64,000 nucleotides of DNA from Ascaphus truei (GCA_036426205.1 CM071570.1:52808984-52872983), one strand, 5' to 3'. Counted from the first letter of the stretch, positions 11,671 through 24,207 are shown. The notes: a model not told the origin generated them from the letters alone. Program-made: numbers and translations.

Positions 11671-12081
11671 TTAACAATAGATTTTCTGCTAATAATTGAA
11701 CAGCGAATTGTCCACTTACACATTTTTACTTATTTCGCATTGGTGAAGGTGTATTGAAAATAAATATTCTCCCAGCTTTGCTTTCATACTAACAGTAGCT
11801 GGAGAGGCCATATCATTTTGAGAAGAGCAGACTGCTACGAATGACATTAGTTTCCAACTTTGGAAACATCACCTTGATTTCCAAATGTTTATATCAGCAG
11901 TATGGGAATATGTATTCACAGTTAAATATGGAACAGCTCTATTTAATGATTAACCAACACACCTTTTTCACATTTTCCACATAAGGATGTTAGTGCAGAA
12001 AACGTTTCCGATTTAAAAAGAAAAATCTAAGTACTGTATGTGTTTCCCACCTCTGTTTTATTCCGCCTCTCTTCTCCCTTA

Positions 12082-12365
12082 GGCCGCGCTTATAGTGCCG
12101 GCGACGCAACGTCGCCCGAAAACAAATGCATTGTCATCGCCACATGCGCTTATAGTAAGCGCGACGGCGACAAAGCGATGTGGCGACGTGATTTTTGGTA
12201 GCCGTAATTATTTGATTTTTATGGGGCTGTCGCCTCTTCTGACAGCCCCTGAACCAATCAGGAGCCTGGTCGCCGCCACCGCCGCCGCCGCAAAGCGAAA
12301 TACAACTTTCGCTTGCGGCGACGGGTGACGTCACGTGTTGCGTCGCCGGCACTATAGGCGCGGCC
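12082..12365. mobile_element. Inverted-repeat element (MITE), PIF/Harbinger-like
   Basis: Terminal inverted repeats of about 29 bases beginning GGCCGCGC, differing at one position (12082-12110 and the end of the element). The flanking triplets are TTA on the left and ATA on the right, close to a 3-base TWA target duplication of PIF/Harbinger elements. The interior is CpG-rich and non-coding. Confidence 0.7.
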
Positions 12366-12724
12366 ATATTCTTGGCTCCCTTGCAGCCCTATATTTTGTT
12401 TATTCTATCTAATAGCTCTACTATCCATTGCTCATATAAACATAATAAAATATAAAAGAAAAAATAGAATCTGTAAACTGGACATGAACACGATGACAAG
12501 AAAAATGTTGAACAAGCAAAGAAATGAGGTGTCTGTGCCCTAATCAATGTATTTTTTTTTTGCATAGAACTGTATGTGTTTCCAGACAGATTTGTGGTCT
12601 GTGCAAGTCAGCTTGAACCTTTTCCCAGCACATTGATAACTGAAACTGCTGGGATAATGGTACGTATATGACAATTCAGCTTTGTTTATGCAGTTCAGAA
12701 GTCTTTGCTTTTAGATGTTTGTTC
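12366..12724. other. No gene seen
   Basis: AT-rich sequence between the 12.1 kb MITE and the L2 fragment, with no coding or repeat signal I can name. Confidence 0.35.
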
Positions 12725-13260
12725 ATGCTCTCCGGCCTTCCTGCCTCTCACCTGTCTCCCCTACAATCTATCCTAAACGCTGCTGCCAGAATCACTCTAC
12801 TCTTTCCTAAATCTTTCTCAGCGTCTCTCCTGCTGAAATCCCTCTCCTGGCTTCCTATCAAATCCCAGATTACACACTCAATTCTCCTCCTCACTTTTAA
12901 AGCTTTACACTCTTCTGCCCCTCCTTACATCTCAGCCCTAATTTCTCGCTATGCACCATCCTGACTCTTGCGTTCAGCTCAAGGATGTCTTCTCTCTACC
13001 CCTTTTATAGCTAAAGCTCTCTGCAGCCTTAAACCTTTCTCACTGATTGCCCCACACCTCTGGAATGCCCATACATACATACATACATACATACATACAT
13101 ACATACATACATACGTGCAGGGGCCCACAATGTATCTGTTCGTGCTAGTTTGTCCTTATTTGGTGTGTCATTCTGTTTGTCATTTACATCACTGTGTACC
13201 CCCATTGCACCGTGTTAGGAAATATGTTGGCACTTTACAAATAAATGATAATAGTCTCTG
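12725..13260 (+). repeat. L2-like LINE 3' fragment
   Basis: The translation includes LSPLQSILNAAARITLL, SLSWLPIKSQI and LLTFKALHSSAPPYI, the C-terminal end of an L2-type ORF. The 3' tail carries the typical 'ggcactttacaaataaatg' type ending near 13230. A CATA microsatellite interrupts it at 13068-13114. Confidence 0.85.
13068..13114. repeat. (CATA)n microsatellite
   Basis: About eleven perfect 4-base units inside the L2 3' fragment. Confidence 0.95.
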
Positions 13261-14740
13261 CCTTTAAATATTACACACTTCTCAGCCTCCTTTGCTAGAT
13301 GGAAATAAGTGTCCATCATCCACCTCCTGCTTTTCTTTTACTCTTTTCTTAATATAGGCTTTCTTTGCACTGCCCTACACATTCTACGAGTGGCAGAAAA
13401 ACTCAAGTTTCTAATTCTATAAACTGCCGCCAGTCATTTTCTCACCGATGTGCACACACAACAGAACGTGTGAAAGTTGTATATTCATCGCCAGTTTAGC
13501 CAGTGGTATAGGTTTGCTCTCGAAAAAAATGTTTTTTTTTTTTTTTTTCTAATTGTGCAGTAGAAGTCTCACACAAGTAATGCCCCACTAAAAAGAGCAT
13601 TACTACGTACAGTACTTGTTTAAGCATAATTTAAATGATGTGAACAATGATGTACCATTTTCCTCATTTGGTTTTAATAAAGCATGATAGAACTTTTACA
13701 GTGGGTAAAAGCCCTACTATTGAAGCTGGAAAAGAATGTGTTTATATCAGATATTGCCCAATGATCATTAATTCATAAACAGCAACAATATGTCTATATT
13801 GTTTTATAAATAAGGGTTTTGTTTGTTCTTTAAACAAGTGTATTTAAAAAAAAAACAGTGAAGATTTTTAAAAGGTACATTCAGTAGTCTGCGGCCATAT
13901 ATAGAAGGCTTCCAACCCAATGAAATGGTTCATAAAGCTTGCTTAAACATGTATTCATATACTGTACCTACCCTCACCTGTCCCATTGTCTGTGCCAGAA
14001 GCTCCTCCAAACACCACACTGCCAACCACTGCAACCTTATTAACATTCCCTGCCTCCTCTTCCATTTTCCTGCTCACTATGGAATGCACACTCTGTCTGC
14101 AATAAACTTACTGCATGTATTAACTTTTTTCTCTAACTTTTCCAGCCTTCTAGCTATCACTGAAACATAGCTCACTACCTCATCTGCTGTCTCGCGGTGG
14201 CCTCTCCATGAGTCATAGTCCACTGGCAAGAAAGAGAGTGAGATGGTGTAGTTTAGGCATTCTGCTCTGTGTACAATGCCCGTTCAAGTGACACCCCTTG
14301 TGTCCTTCCCTCTCATTGTCCTTGTTTGAGGCACACACCATTCATATTTTCAACTCTCCCCAGTTTCTGGACAATTTTACCACATGGTTTCCATACTTTC
14401 TCTCTTCTCCCCCTCCCCAACTTCTTCCTTCACCTGTCAGAATTTACATAAAATAGACCTTACTTAACGCTCTACCTTTCTACACACCGTCCTCTCTCCT
14501 CATATCACCCTCTCCTGCACCACAAACGCTTCTCCATTGCTGAACGTCAAAGGAGGAAATCATGTTGAGTAGATCACACTCATTACAGGTTATTTCTCTC
14601 TTATAATTCTGTCCTATCTCTGTTTAAACAAAATTACTTTAACTCCCTCATATCTTTCATCCAATCCACAGTGTTTGTTTGCAACATTCCTTCCCATAAC
14701 AGGTCGACTTCCCTTACAGCTTAAGACCTCGACAACCAGT
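13261..14740. other. No gene seen
   Basis: Contains a T-run at 13531-13549 and a pyrimidine-rich plus strand from about 13960 to 14560 that may be an old LINE, but no motif supports that. No exon signature for SLX4IP was found. Confidence 0.3.
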
Positions 14741-14982
14741 ATAAGGCTAAGGCCCCGCTGCACACGCCCGCACGGCTGCCTTGCTTGCTGGCGGCGCGTG
14801 CAATTCACTGCACCGCGATCTGCGGTCTGCAGTGAATTTTTTTCGGCGCGGGGGGCGTGGCCAAAACGGGTGGGGGACGTGGCCATGACGTGAGGGGGCA
14901 GGACCGCCCCACAGCGCAGCACTGCAGCCGCCCCTCGGCACCCTCCGCCCCTCAGCACCCTCGGCCCCCTTCGCCCCTCGGC

Positions 14983-15275
14983 ACCCTCATACACACAGGC
15001 ACCCTCACACACTCACAGGCACTCACACACAGGCACCCTCACACACACACAGGCACCCTCACACACACACAGGCACCCTCACACACTCACAGGCACTCAC
15101 ACACACACAGGCACCCTCACACACACAGGCACCCTCACACACTCACAGGCACCCTCACACACTCACAGGCACCCTCACACACACACAGGCACCCTCACAC
15201 ACTCACAGGCTCACAGGCACTCACACACACACAGGCACTCACACACTCACAGGCACTCACACACACAAATACACA
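14983..15275. repeat. CACACAGGCACCCT minisatellite
   Basis: About 18 irregular units of CACAGGCACCCTCACA type with variable CA length. Creates a false 158-codon open frame on the plus strand. Confidence 0.95.
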
Positions 15276-15280
15276 CAGGG

Positions 15281-15440
15281 ATGAATCGGAGGGGGATCAG
15301 AGCAGGAGGGGAATCGGAGCAGAGGGGGGTTGATCGGAGCAGAGGGGGGTTGATCGGAGCAGGGGGGTTGATCGGAGCAGGGGGTTTGATCGGAGCAGAG
15401 GGGTTGATCGGAGCAGGGGGGAGAATCGGAAGGGGGGGGA
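15281..15440. repeat. GATCGGAGCAGAGGGG minisatellite
   Basis: Roughly eight units of about 19-20 bases, starting GATCGGAGCAG with a variable G-run. It adjoins the CA-rich array at its left and lies in the same inverted-repeat element. Confidence 0.95.
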
Positions 15441-15636
15441 TCGGATTGGCTGCCTTGCGTGTCACATGACGCGGCACTCGCCGAAACCACAAGCTCCTTG
15501 TAGCTCCGGCTGGTTGACACGTCACAGCACGCAGTCAGCCACGCCGGAAGGAGCCAGCGGGGACATCCAGACCGGAGGCAGGCAGCTGGGGGACCACGGC
15601 TGCGCGCGCCGCCGGCCACAGCGGGACCAAAGCCTA

Positions 15637-17399
15637 TAGATAAAATCAAAGCTATTTGGCATGACATCGCAATGTGTTAAGCCCCATCCATAGGAAACAG
15701 CTCCCACTAGTCTCCCAAAGTAACCCTCAGTTGCTTCCCACAAGGAGGTCTCTTTGTGCAAGGAATAGCAAGTTTCTCTGGGGCTGCTAACTTTTTTTGC
15801 ACATTTGGTGTGCTGAGTATATTAACCTTTATAGTTTTTTTTATTTTTACATTGTGACATATTTTGCGTTGGAATTCTGCAGTTCTAATTTGTAGATTAT
15901 ATGGAAGTGCCATCTATTTTGTTGAAAAGGTTGGTTCATAACACTGCATGTGTATGATATTCTGAGACAAGCATATTTTGAATTATGTTTATTAAGGAGC
16001 CCACAAACATTAATGATGGAACCAAATCGTTTTATTTTATCGGAATCACATATTTGAACAAACAAGTTAAAATGATTTCTTTTGAGACATCATGTAAAAT
16101 TGCTTTACAAACTCCACAACCGTCATGGTAATCATTATATAATGATATCAATAAGGCTGAATTGCATTGTGTTCAAACTCGAGCAACAATAATATCCTCG
16201 TTTCAGTAGTACAGTACATACACCAAGAATGTAAACAAATTGGCTGATTTTATGTGCAGCACAGGTAAGAGCTGACATTTTGGGAAAGAAAAATCAGTTT
16301 GATGAAGTAAAATGGATTAGTTAGTTTACAAAGCATCAATAAATGAAAGGATCGTTCTGGTTTTAAAGAAATTCTTTGCAACTTAATTTAAATCTGTACA
16401 ACCTGTATGATTTCTAGCAAAGTCCTGTACTTTACTGCCATATGGCAAGAATTAAAATTAATTACTTGATACCCCATCCCATTTCGTAATGTTTCTGTGG
16501 CTTCAGCTCAGTAATATGGAGGCAGATCTTTCAGTGCCACATGGGCATTGGGCAATTGGGCATTGTGCAACAATGTATAACCTACACTATAATTATGCGA
16601 ATACAAAAGCCTTTGTTTCTCTTCATGACATGCAAAGGAAATTGCACTTTGTACCCACCTTACACATGATACCTGAATATAAGACTGATCAAGGGTCAGT
16701 GCTGTCTCACTAAGTAGAGATAATGAATACTGTCCATAAACGATGCACACTTTTCTAATACTGATGTAAACATATTGCTAACACTGAGTGACTCTAAATG
16801 CTATGATACCTAATCCTAGAAAATAGCCTGGAGCAGTGAGCACATTCTGGCATTCATGTGATTTTCTTTACTTTGCCCTTTCTATGTATTTCACTATTCA
16901 ACTGTCCAATACCTCAGCAATGGCATATATTATTAGGAAGGGACACGCAACAGTTCAACTAGTAGCACTTTACTTACTCCAGAGTTTAAAATTCTTTTCT
17001 GGGCAGAAAACTATGCTTATTTCAGTAAATGATGCAAAGCCGCCTGGGACTTTACAGAGCTCGGTGCAGGGGATTTTGCGTGACTTCTTACCTTGTTCAG
17101 CGCGGCATCTCCTCAGACGACACGGCATCACGTTGTCATGGCAATGCAACGCCATTTGAACTTGCGGCGCCATGACATCGGGACGCTGCCGGAGGAGATG
17201 CTGCCAGACAAGGTCAGAGACAGTTACAGAGGTCCCGTGCACTATCCCGGCAATCAGTTTAATTGTTTTCATTGTTTTTGGGAAGAGTGCAGGGCCTCTG
17301 TAACCGTGGGCACAGCCATCAAGAAAGCACTGGCAGATGTTTGTATGTATGACCATTGTAAAACAGAAACAGGTCCAAAGCGCAAACTTTCTCAAGGTG
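15637..17399. other. No gene seen; possible hAT-like fragment at 17.1-17.35 kb
   Basis: Mostly AT-rich. At about 17100-17350 a GC-richer segment shares phrases such as 'gtcatggcaatgcaac' and 'gggaagagtgcagggcc' with the hAT-like element at 22173-22484, suggesting a degraded relative. Confidence 0.35.
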
Positions 17400-18375
17400 C
17401 ATGTGAAAAAAACAGAAAAAATATACATAGTGAAAAACAGTTATTTGAGTATAAATGGAAAAGTCCAAACGCTATGAATTTCCCACTCTCGTGGTGTATG
17501 AAAAAATTAAGCGTTTTTTCAACACGTGTCTACTCCTCCAGAATCTTAGGTCTTTACTGAGGTGAGATATAGGCTTCCATTAAATTCTTCACTTTACATC
17601 ACTGCACCAACGCGAGTATGTGACTCGTCCTGCCGCCCATGGTGATGTCACCTATCCGGAAACAAAGGGCGCCGAGACAGGAGGACAAGAAAGCCGGTGT
17701 TTGTAGGAGTGGAACCTCTGGATGACCAGTTTTCAGACCCTGGGTGGTGCACCCCACAACTGGAACAATCTACCAGAGACTCTCACAGCCGCCACCAGTC
17801 TAAGTTCTTTCCAAACTAAAGCTTTCTCACATTTTAACCTGGTATGTAACTGTTACATACGCCTATAATATTTATTATTTTAACTATGCATGCAATGTCT
17901 TGTATACAATGTATAACCCTGTTCACTTAATGTAACTATGTATTTGTAACCATGTAGTTGTCATCATAACTCTGCCCTGGACGTACTTGAAAACGAGATG
18001 TAACTCTCAATTTATTACTTCCGGGTTAAAACCTTTTTTAAATAAATAAAATAAATATGCTTTTACTACAACGTGAGTGTACTGTCACTGCTCTGTGTAT
18101 TTTTATCCTATAAAACGTTATTTGCACCATGTTCTGTACTCTCTTTCCTTCACATATTTAATGGAAGCCTTTATCTCACCTCAGTGAAAACCTTAGATTC
18201 TGCAGGAGTCCACATGTGTTGAGATAACGTTACATTTTTCATACACCATGAGAGTGAGGAATTCATAGCTTTTGGACTTTTCCATTTATATTCAAACAAC
18301 TGTTTTGCACTTTTCCCATGAGTAAAAGTGTATTGTATTTTTTATATGTATTTACTTTTTCACTTAAATAGATAC
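17400..18375. mobile_element. Inverted-repeat element with about 160-base arms
   Basis: The segment 17429-17585 is mirrored by 18157-18315. Both arms share the same order of phrases, including AAATGGAAAAGTCCAAA, 'cacgtgt/cacatgt', 'ctgaggtgagata' and 'ggcttccattaaat'. The arms have diverged by roughly one base in ten or more by eye. The interior contains a LINE 3' tail. No transposase; class unknown. Confidence 0.65.
17715..18060 (+). repeat. LINE 3' tail fragment
   Basis: The frame NWNNLPETLTAATSLSSF resembles the C-terminal end of CR1/L2-group ORFs. It is followed by an untranslated tail ending in AAATAAATAAAATAAAT. It lies inside the inverted-repeat element, so it is a nested insertion or a captured piece. 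Confidence 0.55.
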
Positions 18376-18508
18376 TTATATTTGTCTTATTTGGGGACTT
18401 TTTTTAACTTATAATTTTGTGTCATTATCACTTTCAAAACACCATTTAATATTTACTATTCACCATAGGGGATTTTTTTACGCTTGATTTTCCTTTGCTA
18501 TCAACATT

Positions 18509-18885
18509 GTGAATAAAGATTTAAGTGAACATGGGTTGAACAACGTTAAAGTTAGTCAACTGAGATATTCATCCTATATTTGTATTGATCCAGAGGAAGG
18601 CAAACCCCCCCAAAAAAACTGTGAAACAGCCAATTATAGTATTTCTCCCTATATTAACATCTTTCTTATGTTTAACTTATTTGATATATTCCCGTATACC
18701 TTTCCTTTAAACAAACAAAAGATGGTTAACGTTTTCTTATTGAGATCTATTATATCTGCCATCAATGTCTCCATCGGTAGTAAATTCCACGTTTTGACTG
18801 CCCTTACTGTAAAGAACTCTTCCTTGGCTGCTGGTGAAATATCCTTTCCTTTAATTTCAAGGGATGACCCTGTGTACATGTAAAT
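18509..18885 (-). repeat. CR1-like LINE 3' fragment
   Basis: On the minus strand the frame EEFFTVRAVKTWNLLPMET parallels KWFFTVRAVKMWNSVPMET in the CR1-like copy at 47.7-49.5 kb, so both belong to one family. Only the C-terminal end and part of the 3' tail remain. Confidence 0.7.
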
Positions 18886-20269
18886 TATCCATGTAGTAAT
18901 TCAATGTATAGTAGGCACACAAGCATGGTATTCAGAGCATATGAATAAACTTGTGACAGTTCCTAAAGCAACAGTCCTCTCTGTTGACCCACTCCTTTCT
19001 TCAGAGTAGTCTGAACCATAGGGGTTTCCTAGCATGGAGTTTCTACATGTGATGATCTACCAGTGAAAAATAAATTGTATTACTTCAGGCAGGTGCATAT
19101 ACTCTCTTCTAAGATGTCTTTTGTGCTGTTTCCCTTCTCTGAATAAATTCAGAACAGTGACCTTAAAAAAAAAAAAAAAAAAAAAAAATGTCTATGTAGT
19201 GAACCTGATTTTTAGATGTTGTCTATGTCAAAATCTATGGTCTGTAATTAGTATTTCCCCTGGATAAAACTATTATTATCAGTCAGGATTCCATGATCAC
19301 AGAAACAACGTAGAAATAGCTGTCCGCCCCAGAAAATAAGAAGAGCGGTGCGGAATGACAGCAGACAATCCTTGGCTGTAGTTGTATGGAACCCTCAGGG
19401 AGGTTGATCATTTTTCGCTGCTCTGTTTCAGTACTGCCGGCAGGTCCAGGCGGCAGACTGCTCTCATCCTCCCTACCTTTCAGGTCGAGCTTAAATGGGA
19501 AGCTGAAGCATAATCACAAGGATGAATGCGGACCGTGAGCAACTGGCAGCAGTGCTGAAACAGCAGAGAGGAAATGTTCAGCATGCCCGAGAGACCCATT
19601 TACCCACAGATTATTTAAGAGTAAGAAGAAGAGCAGAGGAGCTGTTGAGAGATACAAAGTGACATAGAAGGAAGAAAGGTGTCAAAGCGAAGATAGAGAA
19701 TTGCCGAGGGATAGAGATTTGTGTCACTGTGTTGGTCATTGTTAGTATCTGTGTTACTCTCAAATTGGCATTACAATCCTTTCTCACACTTATTATATAC
19801 TGTTTATATACATACATCCACACACAAAACTAAAACTGCAGAATTCCATCACACCTGCTACATAATAGTATAGTTGTAACTTTTTTTTCATGCACAAAAT
19901 AGACATCTTATCTGCAGGAATATGCATGAAATTCTTTTTTTTATCTGAAAAGTAATACAATTAAGAAGCTTATCAACCCTTTATAAAAACAAAATTCTTG
20001 TGAGAGCCGCTTTAGAAACCTAGTTGAAAAAAAATATTTCCAGTTATTATTGAGTGTTAATAGGAACCCAGATGTATTTACACAAAACGCATTAAACAGA
20101 TTTGCATCAAAATTCCTATGTCAGAAACTACATCCAATATTTACTTAGCCATGCGCTGTCTTATGGTGGATCATTTAGTGACAAAAGACACTTGAATGGG
20201 CCGTTAAGTTTCTTCCGGCATCCCAAAGTGTCCAATGATAGGGCATTGCTTAAAAATATGGGCCTAAAT
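18886..20269. other. No gene seen
   Basis: AT-rich. An A-run occupies about 19165-19188. A GC-richer part at 19330-19600 holds an imperfect inverted repeat (about 19416-19440 against 19543-19568, sharing 'ctgtttcag'). No coding signal. Confidence 0.35.
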
Positions 20270-20395
20270 CAGGGGTGGGCAATTATTTTGGTTGGAGGGC
20301 CACTTGACAAGCTTTGGTAAGCTTTGCAGGTCACAGACTTAATGTAGAATCTATATTAAGTCTGTGGCCCACAAAGCTCCCCTCCATACAAGCTT
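20270..20395. repeat. Possible hAT-like element end
   Basis: Begins CAGGGGTGGGCAATT, a typical terminus of hAT-group elements. An internal inverted repeat around 'cacagacttaat' and 'attaagtctgtg' follows. The matching right end was not found, so the copy may be truncated by the pyrimidine tract. Confidence 0.4.
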
Positions 20396-20720
20396 CTCCC
20401 CCGCCTGCATCTCCCCTACCCTTTCTCTCTTACCCTCACTCTATACTTTCCTTACTCATTCACTATCTTTTAGTTCCCCACCTCTTTCTCCCTTTTCTCT
20501 TCTCCTGTCCTCTCCCTCACTCTCACACTCTCCTTCTCTCACACTCTCCTTCTCTCTCACTCTCCTCCCTCACTCTCCTTCTCTCACACTCTCCCTCACT
20601 CTCCTCCCTCACTCTTCTCTCTCTCTCTCCTTCTCTCCCACTCTCCCTCCCTCTCCCTTCTCTCTCACTCTCCCTCCTCTCTCACTGTCCTTTCTCTCTC
20701 CTCTCTCTCGCCTTCTCCCT
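20396..20720. repeat. CT-rich polypyrimidine tract
   Basis: Over 300 bases almost wholly of C and T on the plus strand, built of CTCTCACTCTCC-like units. It gives false Ser/Leu/Pro-rich open frames. Confidence 0.9.
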
Positions 20721-22164
20721 GATTCACCTTCTCCCCAATCCCAACCCAGGAGACAGCAGCGCGGCTGGTGCCCACCCAGCGGTGATTACAGAAATTGGGC
20801 CCAATAGGGAGCGGGTCCCTATCTAGGCAAGCCGCAGGCAACCATCCTCAAACGCCGCTAAAGTTGGAAATAGTTTTTTCTTGGGCTATTATTTCTTTTA
20901 GTCTGAAGATGTAGCAGAGATTATGGGGGCATATTCATTCAACTGCAAAATTTGCCATGCAAAATCAGCCAAAAAACGGGAATTCTATCCGTATTCATTA
21001 AGAATCATGTATGTAGAAATAATGCTACCATTTGCATGCACTTTTTGCGAGAGAAGTTATATACTATAGCACTACTAAACCTATTAATTATAGGGTGCGA
21101 ACCAAATAGTTGCATTTCATTGCATATACATATACCTTTTATTTCAAAACGTGTCGCCCCGAGTTCCATTGGTTAAGAAGTTTTGTGGTATACTGAAATT
21201 AATACATTGGCCCAGATGCATCCGGTATGTTTATAGTGCAATACATCAACGTTGCACAGCTAACAATATGCCTGATACCACATTTTCTCCCTGATCGTGC
21301 CATCCGTCACGTTCAGATATTTATCAAAATGGAATTAACGGCAAGTGTACCACATTTTTTTTTTATCACGTACTCCAGACTGACGTTAGCCCTGTTTTGC
21401 CTATTTAATTAATGGGCAATATATTGACCATTATATACATAGGCAAGATAAGCTAAACCAACGTGAACTAGATGATAAAATATAACCTGAATACATTACA
21501 GTAAATATTAACCTTTTGGTAGCCCAGGTGGTCAACTAGTCATGGTTTTTCAAGACCAGCTCGATACAAAGGGATTAATATCAACATAAAACTACACCAG
21601 CTAACCCCCGTAGCCAGCTTAGTGGCTAGTAAAGCATGCCATGCAAAGCTTTACTAACCGCTAAGGTAACCAAGGAGTTAACCCAGAGTTGGAACTAGGG
21701 AAGGGGAGGGGGGCGAGCGGATTAGTGTATGTACCCTACGACGTAAGGCCGCCTGGGACGGCCCAGGCCCTATATGAGGCTGAGCCCTCTCGGCAGGCCA
21801 AAAATAACTGAAAAGGCTACATCTGGTGGCGGAAGATAGAAGAGGATGAAGAAGACAGCTTTCAAAAAAAGAAGAAAAGAAGATAATTAACAAATAATCA
21901 CACAGGACACTTCTCCAATCAACAGAGGATCGAGGGCTCCATGGCAAGTTGAGGATCCAACATTGTTGTGCCAGATTGACAGTGAATAACATATTGGCCA
22001 TACGCCTTTGGATTTCTTTTAATTTTTTCTTTGGGGTGACCAATCAATGGGTTTATCGTTTAAAATATTTTGTTTGTATTTTTAATGTAGGTGTTTTTAA
22101 AATGTTATTAATGGTTTTTCAATGGCAAAAAGCAAAATTAGCCACATTTGGATAATAGCCAATA
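20721..22164. other. No gene seen; repeat-like segments
   Basis: Segments near 20930-21200 and 21590-21680 look like small non-coding elements (for example 'ctagtaaagcatg' and 'aagctttactaa'). The phrase 'gggattaat' occurs before and after the hAT-like element at 22173, at 21571 and about 22688. No family can be named. Confidence 0.3.
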
Positions 22165-22172
22165 GTCTAGAG

Positions 22173-22484
22173 CAGGGGGGCGCAAACTTTTTTCCCTGCG
22201 CCCCCCTGCCGGATCTCCTCCTCTCCATGCGCCTCCTCCTCTTTACCTTGATTCCCGGCGTCTGAGCGTCATGACATCACAATGCCATAGCAACGTGACA
22301 TCACATGACCCCGCTCCGTCATTTGATGCCGCGTTGCCATGGCAATGCATCTCCAGATGCTGGCTAAATCAAGGTAAATATTGTTTACGGAGGCCCTGCA
22401 GCTCCCCCACCACTTTATTTAAGTGCCTTTGGGAAGCACGCAGGGCCTTCTGTAAGCTCCGCTCCCCCAGTTTGCACACCACTG
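22173..22484. mobile_element. hAT-like non-autonomous element
   Basis: A 312-base element beginning CAGGGGGGCGCAAAC and ending GTTTGCACACCACTG, so the ends are imperfect inverted repeats. It is flanked by 8-base direct repeats GTCTAGAG (22165-22172) and GTTTAGAG (22485-22492), seven of eight identical, the target size of hAT elements. GC-rich interior without a gene. Confidence 0.8.
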
Positions 22485-22492
22485 GTTTAGAG

Positions 22493-24198
22493 CAGAGGTT
22501 TGTTTGGAGGATGGGGGTTGGTGATGGGGGTAGTTGCTCTGGGGTGGGTGGTGAGGCCTCCTGAGAGGGTGCATTAAGCATTGCAATGATTTACTAGCCA
22601 CTAAAGTAGCCAAGGGGGGTATATAGTGTAGTTTTTGTTTATAGTATTAATACCTGGTATACTTTTGTAACCACAGGCATCAAAGGGATTAATGTCATTT
22701 CTACCAGAGGTTCTGTAATAATAGATAATACAGAAGCCTATTATAGAAATATTATTTAAGCGATCGCGATGCGGTAATTAAAGCAATTTTCTGTAAAATA
22801 TCACACCCAGTAAATATATTGCGGCAATCTTGATGTATTCCATTTTTCAATTGCGGTAATAAGACGCGTTATTTTTTAATTTTCATTTTTTACCGGGTGC
22901 GATATTAACTCAATTTTGACAGAGTTTTATGTATCTGGGACATTGTCTTCTATCTTTCCCGTCCCTACCCCTAATCTTGGTCATAAGGATAAAATAAGTA
23001 ATCCAAATATTGAATTCGTAGCTAACTGTTTACATGAACAAGAAAATGAATCACAAGCAAGTGTGGTTTTTGTTTTTCATGTGCCTAATAGTATAATAAC
23101 CAATATAATAACCATACGTACCTGCTCTTCCACATCTCAATGTTCATTTGTTTGTGAATTTTATTTAGTTTACCAATGAATTACTTGCAACTGTATTGTA
23201 TTGAAAGGAAAGTGACTTTATTCTTCATCCCATTTCTCTATCTTTTCTGCAGTTTATTCTCTGATTAGCAGACAATACTCTTGATTTCGATGCGATCCAT
23301 CCCTTGGCTTTTCTTAAAATATCATCTTATGTCATCGCTGGGGTCATTTAAAAAAAATTGAATATTGTGCAAAACAATCCAATAGACGGTAAAAAAAAAA
23401 AAAAAAGCTTTGAAGTGCCGGCAGAGAGAAATATACCACATTTGTAGATGTTCTTGGTATTAATTAGTAAAAATTTGAGTTGGATTTTGTGACACTTTCA
23501 ATGATTGTGATTCACTTTCTTTCTCGTCGGTGTAAAAATGCTTTGTTTACATGGAGAGAAGGACCAGGAAAGAATCTGTGGAAACATATGGCATTGGTAA
23601 ATGTACCAGTGACGATCAGACCTTCTTTTCAATGTAATATCTACAGTGTTGTAGAGAATTGCTTTAAAGTATTCTTTGTGTGCCTGGCACTGTATGGGCT
23701 TAAAAACATTAAATGACTTGCTTTACTTAATAGAATTTTAGCTTGGTAACAGCAGTAATGTGTGTTTAGTCCATCAGGGGATAACTTATGTGAAAAGTAC
23801 ACAGGCTTTTTACACCACTTAGAATTACCTCTGTACCAATGAAACATTCACTTTCCTCTTAATCTCATTACCCTAAGGGATGTCAGGGCCATAACCCTTC
23901 ACAAGAGCGCATACTTGGAGGCAAAAAATTGAAATAACCCTAGAGTAGTCAGAACACTGAATGTCTAATGAGACTTGACAGTTCAAGGGCTGGAAAAGCA
24001 TGTTAATCTGCCGTGCCCACCCAGTCTTTATGCAAGTGTAAATACGCCAAGAAATGTGCTTTTAATTTGTTAGGGGGTGAAACAACTTAACCGTTAGTTG
24101 CAATTTTTTCTGACAATGTTGCTGTTCAAAATGTATCTAATACTGATGTTCCTACTTTGAAACTTGTCTACCTTTTTTTTTATTAGAAAGGTGTAGAT
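22493..24198. other. No gene seen
   Basis: AT-rich intron or flank. A small CpG-bearing segment at 22755-22925 looks like a degraded small element. An A-run lies at about 23391-23406. Confidence 0.35.
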
Positions 24199-24207
24199 TG
24201 CTAAATA

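Larger units (their letters stand above)
14741..15636. mobile_element. Inverted-repeat element carrying two minisatellites
   Basis: The left edge reads ATAAGGCTAAGGCCCCGCTG and the right edge, reversed, reads ATAGGCTTTGGTCCCGCTG. These imperfect termini enclose about 900 bases of CpG-rich sequence holding two tandem arrays (14983-15275 and 15281-15440). No transposase. The class is uncertain. Confidence 0.5.

Noticed and set aside
11007..11677. Three overlapping minus-strand open frames of 173-193 codons with Pro/Ser/His repeats
   Set aside because: They are all translations of the 16-base minisatellite, open in every frame.
14857..15333. 158-codon plus-strand open frame rich in His and Thr
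   Set aside because: Produced by the CA-rich minisatellite.
17093..17560. 155-codon plus-strand frame
   Set aside because: It spans a hAT-like fragment and the start of an inverted-repeat element, with no domain and no start context.
20314..20826. Two long plus-strand frames rich in Ser, Leu and Pro
   Set aside because: Produced by the CT-rich polypyrimidine tract.
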